A stretch of 64,000 bases of DNA. Origin: Helianthus annuus (taxonomy: Eukaryota; Streptophyta; Magnoliopsida; Asterales; Asteraceae). The notes under the pieces are model-generated. The model worked only from the letters and a program-made list of their open reading frames with translations. It ran no database searches and was not told the origin of the DNA. Positions 56,117 to 64,000 of this stretch are shown here, one piece after another. Position 1 is the first letter of the stretch; every line of letters starts with the position of its first letter. The stretch lies in NCBI RefSeq assembly GCF_002127325.2, contig NC_035448.2, positions 62,235,751 to 62,299,750 of the forward strand. The letters are read 5' to 3'. The position numbers and the translations under genes are program-made.

Positions 56117-59100
56117 TCAGATATTTACTCTTTGAAAAATATATCCACCCAAGCCTGAACCTTCCTTGGGTGTAACAACATTTTCTTCTTCACCTTTTCT
56201 TTCAACAGACTTGTGAACACGTCTTTTGGAAGCATAAAATTCTTTGACACTTTTGGCCTTACCATTGACCATTTGTCCAAAGATACGTTTCACATTTCCG
56301 TTGAAAGTCTTTTCAACATCAAATTTCTTCTTGTCAGAATAAAATTGATTTGAAATTTCAACTTTTCCAACTTTCTTCATAAAATTTTCAGCACGCAAAG
56401 GTGGAAATTTTCATCGTTCATAGTTGGAACTGATTTTTCAACCTTTTTCTCAACACGTGGCTCCTCTGCTTTTGTGGAATCAGATTCGTTACCAGAATTG
56501 TTACCTGAACCCTTCACAACCCATTTTTGATTTATTACATTTTCTTTTCTTTTTAAATCACTCTTTGAACATTCTCCCTTCTCAAAGGTTGAATTTTCAA
56601 AGCCAGTAAACTTTCGGGTTTTCAGTTCAGTGTTCTCAACTACTTTCTCTTTCAGTTTACTAGAGACTTCCTGTTTTGGTTTGAAAGTCTTCGGACAATT
56701 CCTAGCAACATGACCAACAGTTTTACACTGAAAACAGGTTCTCTTTTCAATCCTTTTCTGAACATCATTCTTCTTCAACTCTTCTTGCTTCTTGGCAAGG
56801 AATTCTCGATTTGTCTGCTTTCTGAACATTTGTTCTTTCTCAGCCTCTGATGTTTTCCCTGAAACAAACACAGTTTTTGGTTTATAAACTTTTTCATTTT
56901 TATAATTTTTCGGTTGAATAAAACCAAGACCTTTCTTTTTGAAATTACGATTATGGTTTGGTTTCTTTTGGAAACTGTAACCACAATTGTAACCCATTTT
57001 CTTGTTAATTCTTTGTTGTTCTCTTGAAGTGTATTGTTTAGGTTTCCAATAAGATTTAAATCTTTTATTTCAGAAATATTAATTTCCGTAATTTTGAAAA
57101 CCTTTTGAATCATTTCAAATCTGACACTTCTTATTGGAAAAGCTTCATCAGAATATAATTTGTCAGAATCTTTCAAAGTATATGCCACTTTGAATGATTC
57201 ATCATTCAAATTAGATTTTGATAACAAAAACTCTTTATCATAAACCCGTTTGTCCTTTTTGACTGTTGACTTTGACGCATCGGACTCAGATTTTGACTTG
57301 GATTTGGACTCCGGTTTGACTCCTCACAGTCATCTTTATCTAACACCTGATCGACAACACTTTTTATCAACTTTGACTCATGATCAGTGTCGGACGACGT
57401 GTACGTGACATCAATATTTTCTGGCAAGTTATCTGATGGCCCAGACTCGCATTGTAAGTTAATTGCCTTATTGACTCTTTCGGAATTTGGATTTCGAGGA
57501 GAATATCCATTTTCGACCGGGGGTGGACATCTATTGTAGACCACACTTGGTTTCTTACCAGAAATCTTCACTTTATCTTCGTCTTCTATCACAGATTTCT
57601 CTTCTTCTGAAGTCTTTAATTCGTCAAAAGTCTTCAAATTCTCCACAACCGGATAAATCCTGTCAACAACAAAAGTAGAACATGAGTAACTTTCTAATAA
57701 CTTGTTGACTCTTTCAGTTTCGATTCTTTTGTTTCCAGCTTTAATTCCAGCTCAGCACACTTCTTTATGTGAAAATTGACATTATCAAGCTGTCCTATGT
57801 AAGCTCTCTTCAGTGTATTCATTGCCACAGCTTGTTCACTGTTTGAATCAGTATACTTGTTGATTTCTCTATTCATTGTATCATAGGATTCTTTCAATCT
57901 GTTTATGTTGTGCAGCAACTCATTGTTCTGTTTGATTAAAGAATCATAGTTCATGCACTTTTCAGGAACTTTGACAGGTTCTGCATCAACTTTGACTTCA
58001 AATTCAGGAACATCCTTGACTGTTCTGTTTGATCGTAAAAATTCAGCTCTTCTCTTTTTCTCGGCTTCAGCTTCAGCTTTTAATCTCTCTTCCTCTTCTT
58101 CCTCTTCTTCAAGCTTTCTCCGTTTTTCCTCTGCAGCTTCCATGACTTTTCTGCACTTTTCTGCCCATTTCAGATCGTAGGCATTTACAATGAAAGCTTT
58201 AACATTTGAAGTGTCTTTGGACATCTCTTTGACCATGAATTCTTGATCTGGGCAAAAATTATCCCAACAGAAACCTTCAGCCAGTTTTTCATCATCTTGT
58301 TCTGCCAAACACACTTTGCTGTTTGTTGGAAGATATTTATCCCTGCTAAAATTATCATATTTGCCCTGATTAACTAGACATGCTCTTTTTGATCCTTCAA
58401 TCACATCTCTCCCGTGTGTAGTTTGTGCCTGATGCGATGCTTGTGGTGTGATTTGATGATAGATCGCCTTTTTGTGATAACCGTTGTTTCCGAAAGGGTT
58501 TTGAGCTCCACTTGCTTCTCGATTTGTGCACTCCCTCTTGAAATGCCCCTTTTCCCTGCAACGGAAACAAGTAACTTTAGATTTATCAAAACCTAAAGGA
58601 GAAACATGAGCCTCACGAAAATCATCTCGGCCTGTAATTTGTTTAAACTTTTCAGCTCTTCTCAACACACTGGCCATGCACCATTTAATATCCATCAATT
58701 CCATTTCCTCAACATCGATTTGATCGTAATCCTCTTTCGTGAGCATTGGATTACCGATCTTTCCGGCCACAAAACTACTATAGGATTCCAACACCATTCC
58801 CAACAAAGACATTTGATTTTTAGCTACTTCTTTAGAATAATCTTGATCACTTTCAAGATTTAATACAATATTGCATTGAAGTGTTCTTCCGTTCTTTGTT
58901 GCTGAAATGTTTGGATCGAATGATGAAAATCTTGTGCTGCTTGATCCCTGAGATTTCTTTTCAGAAGAGTCTTTCACACTGAAAGCAGTTTCAATTTTTG
59001 GAGAATGATTTGTTGTTCCAGTAACACCAATCTTGTAGTACAAGCTGATGTCCTGTTCTCCATCATAGTTCTTCATCCTGGCGATCTTCCTCTGTTCCAT

Positions 59101-59778
59101 CTCTTGAGCTTCCAGGTGTTTGATGAAATCTCCCAGTGTCATACTTTTATAGTCTTTTCTGTTAGATCTCAGCATCATCAGAAATGTTCTCCAGATTTCA
59201 TGAGGTAGCGCATCTGCAAGTTTTTCAATCAATTCATCAGTATCCTTTTTAATACCAAGTTTCGACATATTTCTCACCAAGTTACAATATCTCTCGATAA
59301 TTTGCTTGGTGTTCTCGGATTTCAAACCACGAAACAAATCAAATTCTTTCTTTATGAGAGACATTTTGTTTTTTAGCATATCATCACTTCCAACAAATTT
59401 TGCTTCCAATTCTGTCTAGATTGAATAAGCAGTTCCATCATGTTGAAGCAGTATCAAGATATCTTCTTTTATCGCTTGCTGAAGCAGACTCACCATCAAT
59501 TTATCATCCCTATATTTCTTTTTATCTTCATTACTCATTTCTCTAATTGTTAACTGAGTATTATTTCTTGTGGGCCTAACATACGGCTCTTCAGTGTGTT
59601 CCCACGTATCCAAATGATACGCCTCAACCCAATTTCCAAACCGTTCGGACCATGCATTGTAATCATCAATATCCATGAGTTTAGGCGGTTTCTGAGACGT
59701 CCCGGTTTCATTTTCATGTAAAGCATTCTGTGTGATTGTAATCGGACTAGCAAAAGCGTTATAAAATTCATTGTCCAT
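56117..59778 (-). pseudogene. Long Sirevirus-like gag of G2 (multiply interrupted)
   Basis: From MDNEFYNAF at 59778: copia-type gag core, TAG at 59418-59416 (Trp in G3), then an open stretch to 57694 with zinc knuckle CFRCREKGHFKREC (about 58565-58525) and a Glu/Lys-rich coiled-coil-like segment. One-base homopolymer deletions near 57722 and 57313, absent in the G1 copy, shift the frame. Further shifts near 57005 and 56395 separate the C-terminal part, which has a second knuckle CFQCKTVGHVARNC (about 56745-56705). The whole region would span ~1,200 codons, long for a copia gag. Gag would assemble particles. As written it is dead, though the homopolymer shifts could be sequencing errors. Confidence 0.75.
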
Positions 59779-59830
59779 TGTTCAAATATCAAAAATTCAC
59801 AAATTTCCAAGCTTAGGCAAAATTGACCTT

Positions 59831-60144
59831 GGAGCGAAATCCCAGATCGATCTTTGAGCGAAATCAGATGTAGTGTGTAATTATGAGCGAAATCACACTT
59901 AGTCGTTGGAGCGAAATCACACTTGAATGTCCACAAGAGTGAAATCTGATTTACTGGTCCACAAGAGCGAAATCAGGGAGTTTCCTATGAGCGAAATTAG
60001 ATCTTTTGTTTCTCAAAAGCGAAATCAGCTATGTTCCAGGAGCGAAATAAGATCTTTTGGTCTTTAAAAGCGAAATCACCTATGTTCCATGAGTGAAATC
60101 AGGCATGACGTCACTTTTTACACGAGTCACTACGAGCGAAACCT
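59831..60144. repeat. Leader cluster of GAGCGAAATC motifs (G2)
   Basis: Duplicate of 2599-2912, about twelve copies. A diverged version lies at 52977-53289 in G3. Confidence 0.85.
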
Positions 60145-60322
60145 CAAAAATACTAAGTTTTAAGTTGATTTTAGCTTTGAAACTTTCAAGGGTTTATTAA
60201 TGCATGATTACGAGTGTTGTGTGTGAAATTGAGCCGGTTTTACTGAGAAAAATTTTCAAAAATGACAAAGAAGGTGTAGAAAATCAGAATATGCAGCTGA
60301 AATGGCAAGAACTCTTCCTCCT

Positions 60323-60336
60323 GAGCTCTGATACCA
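60323..60336 (-). other. Primer-binding site of G2, tRNA-Met type
   Basis: Minus strand TGGTATCAGAGCTC beside the 5' LTR edge at 60339. Confidence 0.85.
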
Positions 60337-60338
60337 CT

Positions 60339-60817
60339 TGTAGGATCGTTTTCGGCCCTGAATGAGTCGATCAGAAGAATTCCTATCCAAAACAAGAGGC
60401 GGATACTAATGCTTTGGTGCGATTTCAGCAGTATTCACTTTAAACTGTTGTTGTATTGATCACGGATGCAATTACAAGCTCTGACAACACTTCGGCAGCA
60501 CTTCGTGGTTCACCGGAAGAAAACACCTATAACTATGTGTTTGATTTCGCTCATGATACCCTATTTATAGGGATCAGATTTCGCCCCTACATACATTGTT
60601 CATATAAGCGAAATTACAAGTTACCAAATAAGCGAAATCAGGACTCAATGGACACACATGAGCGAAATCATGATCATAAGGTTTCGCTCCAAATGACCAC
60701 ATGTCATTTGGGGCAAAATCACTTCCTAATACAAGTTTCTTGATTTTCGTGCCCTGTTCTATCCTATACCACGTAAGACTCGATACAAGACGTAGGCGAC
60801 AGACGGATGCACCAACA
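60339..60817 (-). repeat. 5' LTR of G2 (479 bp)
   Basis: Near-identical to 3107-3585. TATA box CTATAAATAG on the minus strand at 60570-60561. Terminal sequences TGTTGGTGCATC and GATCCTACA. Confidence 0.88.
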
Positions 60818-61520
60818 TGGGCACGCCCCCGTGTTGGGGAATAGAACTTCTACTCTTTTGTCCTTTCTGCAGACACTTGGGCACACCCCCATGTCTGCTG
60901 GGCGCGGGGCGTTTTCAGCCTTCTGAAATCTTGTTTTTGCTTGGGAAGATGCCGTCGAGGGGTCGGGCATGCCACGTTTATTCCTTTTCTTGTATTTATG
61001 TTAGATTTTGCTGTGTTTTTGCTTCTTTCGTTCATTTAAGCTCTTTTAACCCTGAAAACACAAAAGGAAGACAAAAGCACACTTTTTCCAACATTAGTAC
61101 TAAAAAAAGGTTAGTTTTATGCCTCAATTGATGTAATTTAAATGTTGCATTTTTACACACATCAGCCTCACACTTTGATTTGTTTAAATATTATAATGGA
61201 TTATGTTTATACTTTCCTAAACATAGAAACCAAGAGTTAAACACTTAACATGGATTATAAGTAAACTTGAAAGATCATCACTTCATTTCTACACATACCA
61301 AAACACACACAAACTCCTCCCTCCTCCCCTTGTGCTCTCGGCCGACCTCACCACCACCACCACCATCATCACCATCATTCATCCACCTTATAACCATTCC
61401 AAGCATATACAAGTGTGTTAGAGGTTACACAAAGGAGCTAGGAGCTTACGGAAGTTCAAGGACCTTGTTCATTTGCTTTTATCCATCTCAAAACTTCTCT
61501 TGATCATCCCTAGCCTTGAG
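60818..61520. other. Unassigned retroelement debris (duplicate of 3586-4287)
   Basis: Same content as 3586-4287 with one substitution (GTGTCTG to ATGTCTG near 60890) and one extra T near 61152. No gene seen. Confidence 0.4.
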
Positions 61521-61949
61521 TGTCACACCCCTTTCTGCAGCGGAAGCATGAGGTGTGATCATGAAAGGTTCTCATTGCATACGAAAGGTAAACATACTAC
61601 ATGCTTAAAAAAATAACTTCAAATACCCATTACATTTATCATAGATTAAGTGTTTACATCACGAGGCAACATATTGTCTGAAAGTTTACAACTTTATTCA
61701 ACGAAAAACATAAACGACATCCAAAAGCATGAGTAGGACCGCGCGCGTATCCACTTTTAGTTACCTGAAATACATGTGAGTTTTGGAAAAACGTCAACAT
61801 AATGTTGGTGTGAATTCATGCAGTGTTTGTGTTGATTGTTTAATTAATTGAATGAAAACATGGTATGTAACTTGTAGAATGTATAAATGTTTGAATGTAA
61901 CTTGTAAAACATATCTATAACTGAGTACTATGAATGTTTGAGATCGCTA
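61521..61949 (-). repeat. LTR fragment (duplicate of 4288-4716)
   Basis: Starts TGTCACACCCC and is cut at 61949 by the E-type LTR, exactly as in the left copy. Confidence 0.5.
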
Positions 61950-64000
61950 TGTCACACCCCGACCACGTAAAACAACAAAACGTGGCAGAATCGTCGGGGG
62001 TGTTGTAACAGAATCATTGTTTCATAACACATGGAAAAATTGAAATTTTGTTTTATTGATTAAATGAGTTACAATGTCTTAACGAACAAAGAAGTATAAC
62101 ATAATTAACTAGTCTTGCGTCTGTTATTGTCACTAAGGCCCAAGTCCGCCTATGTGTATCTTGACCAATCCTATGCATCATCTCCTGAAACACATGTGAA
62201 AATAGGTACGTCAGCATAAAAATGCCGGCGAGTACATAGGTTTTATTGATTTAGGATTCATGACTTATAAGTTTAGAAAAAAAGTTGTTTAACAAAAGTC
62301 AGTCATGATCCTTGTAAAATGTTTTTGTTTTATAAATCATTTGAAAAGCGATGATAAGGTAGATGATATGTAAAAGAGTAATGTAAGGTTAAATGAATAA
62401 CCAAGTAAAAATGAGTTTGTATAAAATAAGTTGTTTGTAAAACAATGTCTTGTGAAAAATATGTTATATGTCTAAACTGAAATGATTTAAACAACGCTGC
62501 GATATGTAATATCATACAAACACTTATATGTAGGAAGTACCAGTTGCATATCCACCATGCTTGTATCATATTACACACGCCTCGTTACTTAAATCACTTA
62601 CCCAAACAAACCACCAATGTAAGATGTCTATGTTTAAACGAATTGCCAGATGTATTGAATAATATGTCAAAATATTTATGTCAAGATGTAAATCATGTAA
62701 TGTATAACCAATGTAAAAATGTTTATGTGTCAAATGTAAATCGTGTAATGTGTAACCAAAATGAGATGTATGGCTAGTGAAATGCATCAAGTAAACCATA
62801 GGTAAAATGCACAAAACAAAGTATTGAAGTAAAACTTGGTTTAAATCAAAGTTATGTTCTGCGGAAATGCATGCTATACTGATACAAACATCTATGCGGT
62901 GTTGTGAAAATGCATACATTCAAGCCTTGCGACTGTGGCGATAAACCCCTAACGAATTATAGTTTATCTGAGTAAATGTATATCGAATTCGGTCATTCCT
63001 TCCATCCAAACATACTGAGGATGTCAGGAACGGGAGTTGTCAATTCCTATGGTACTATTACCTACTAACGAGCGGCGTGATCAAAGTTAATGAATGTATA
63101 TAAGTCCCATTTAAACAAACCAAATGTCATACCAAAATGTAAGCATGTGAAAACAATGCACTAAGTATGTAATCAAATGTACACACATAGCGTGAAATGT
63201 CATGTAAAACAATGTACTAAGTATACACACAACGGACATACATAGCAAAAACATAATGAAATCATGTACTAATAGTGTACTAATGAACATAGCAAGTATA
63301 TGATATGAAAACATGGAAAGCACGAAAGTAACAAGTAGGCACATGGGTTTCACCCCAAAACGTTTGAAAAACAGTAAAAGAGGGGACTATGTACTCACTT
63401 GAGATTGCTCAATAGACTTTAGATATCCACCAAGCAAAGCTAGAAGATCACGGATTCAAACGGCACCTAATATAGGTATCTACATTAATAAACGGACCTA
63501 TCGGAGGATCGGGTAGTACGAGGGTTTGTAAACCAAATAAGTGTGGGAACTTATGTAATATGGTTTAACAAAGCCTATATACTAAAACGAAACCTATCCT
63601 AAGTGCTTTTGACCCGTTACGACCCGTTTAGGTAGCTTATACTACTTTAACGCGGCGTTCGCGTAAAACGCGTTTGGACCGCCTAACTAGCCCTATGACA
63701 AGTAAGATATGCCTTAACATGTTTAATATTGTTGCCAAATCAGTTTTGATGTCAAAAGTTTTGTTACTTATGCTCAAAATGAATTTTGGCGCAAAAAGGG
63801 TATTTTGGTAATTTTCCTAAGGCATATAAACTACCTATCATACAACTACTTAAACGAAGTGACCATAAGGTATAACCTCTGAAGTTATTCCCTATACAAC
63901 TATGGTCACCTAAAGTGTTTGGTCGGATCCTAATGATCGACCAAATGGGTCGGGTTCGAAAGCATAAGCGATTGTTTAGATCGCTTACCTTTACGACCCT
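61950..64000 (-). repeat. E-type LTR, second copy, runs off the window
   Basis: Matches 4717-6769 with one G-run and one A-run length change. The duplicate of E presumably continues beyond 64000. Confidence 0.88.

Larger units (their letters stand above)
53486..60817 (-). mobile_element. G2: Sirevirus-like gag-only element (7.3 kb)
   Basis: Minus-strand order: 5' LTR (60817-60339), tRNA-Met-type primer site (60336-60323), motif-rich leader, a long gag (59778-56117), about 2.1 kb without pol, PPT (53982-53970) and 3' LTR (53969-53486). No reverse transcriptase, RNase H, integrase or protease motif is found on either strand between the LTRs. This is the layout of terminal-repeat elements carrying only gag, which rely on another element for copying. 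5' LTR and leader are near-identical to G1. Confidence 0.85.
57235..64000. repeat. Right copy of the long direct duplication
   Basis: Collinear, same-orientation copy of 1-6769 with an offset of 57231-57234 bases. The nonsense codon in the gag of the Sirevirus-like element is shared with the left copy but absent from the third gag copy at 52088-52923. That marks the two long copies as duplicates of one locus rather than independent insertions. Confidence 0.95.

Noticed and set aside
1..64000. Host protein-coding genes
   Set aside because: Every frame with recognisable domains belongs to a retroelement. Remaining short frames lack motifs, and none shows a convincing multi-exon structure.

Overview
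The window is plant repeat DNA built almost entirely of LTR retrotransposons nested in one another. I see no convincing host gene, tRNA, rRNA or bacterial feature. Eukaryotic plant origin is shown by gypsy chromovirus polyproteins with C-terminal chromodomains, an Athila-type gypsy element with a tRNA-Asp primer site, a Sirevirus-like copia gag, tRNA-Met-type primer sites (TGGTATCAGAGC) and 5-bp target duplications. Element style suggests a dicot, probably a daisy-family (Asteraceae) genome; that is inference from memory of similar elements.

Layout, left to right. 1-3585: 5' part of a Sirevirus-like gag-only element on the minus strand (G1). 3586-4716: LTR debris. 4717-15438: a minus-strand gypsy element (E) with a 3.5-kb LTR, only a tiny nucleocapsid-like gag left, and a 5'-truncated plus-strand chromovirus (D, 9087-12997) inside. 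15439-15958 and 44876-about 52080: two halves of a minus-strand Athila-like element (F), split by one 28.9-kb insertion. That insertion is chromovirus A (15959-44875, plus strand, TSD ACACC). The 5' LTR of A was hit twice more: by B (17219-27266, plus, TSD CGTGC, open gag-pol) and by C (27537-36929, minus, TSD TATGC, open gag-pol). 52088-53969: truncated Sirevirus-like copy G3. 53486-60817: Sirevirus-like G2, sharing an LTR with G3. 60818-64000: the same debris and E-type LTR as at the left.

Bases 1-6769 and 57235-64000 are about 99.9% identical, so the window holds one unit of a roughly 57.2-kb direct duplication (real, or an assembly artefact).

B and C are recent and look coding-competent; A is a little older (one frameshift and two stops, LTRs differing at about a dozen sites); D, E, F and G are decayed. 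The chromoviruses share features beyond the proteins: a ~90-100-nt gag intron, a possible long intron in the LTR leader, twin perfect hairpins around the gag-pol stop just before the polypurine tract, and lineage-specific short motifs clustered in the LTR. The Sirevirus-like elements independently show the motif clustering.
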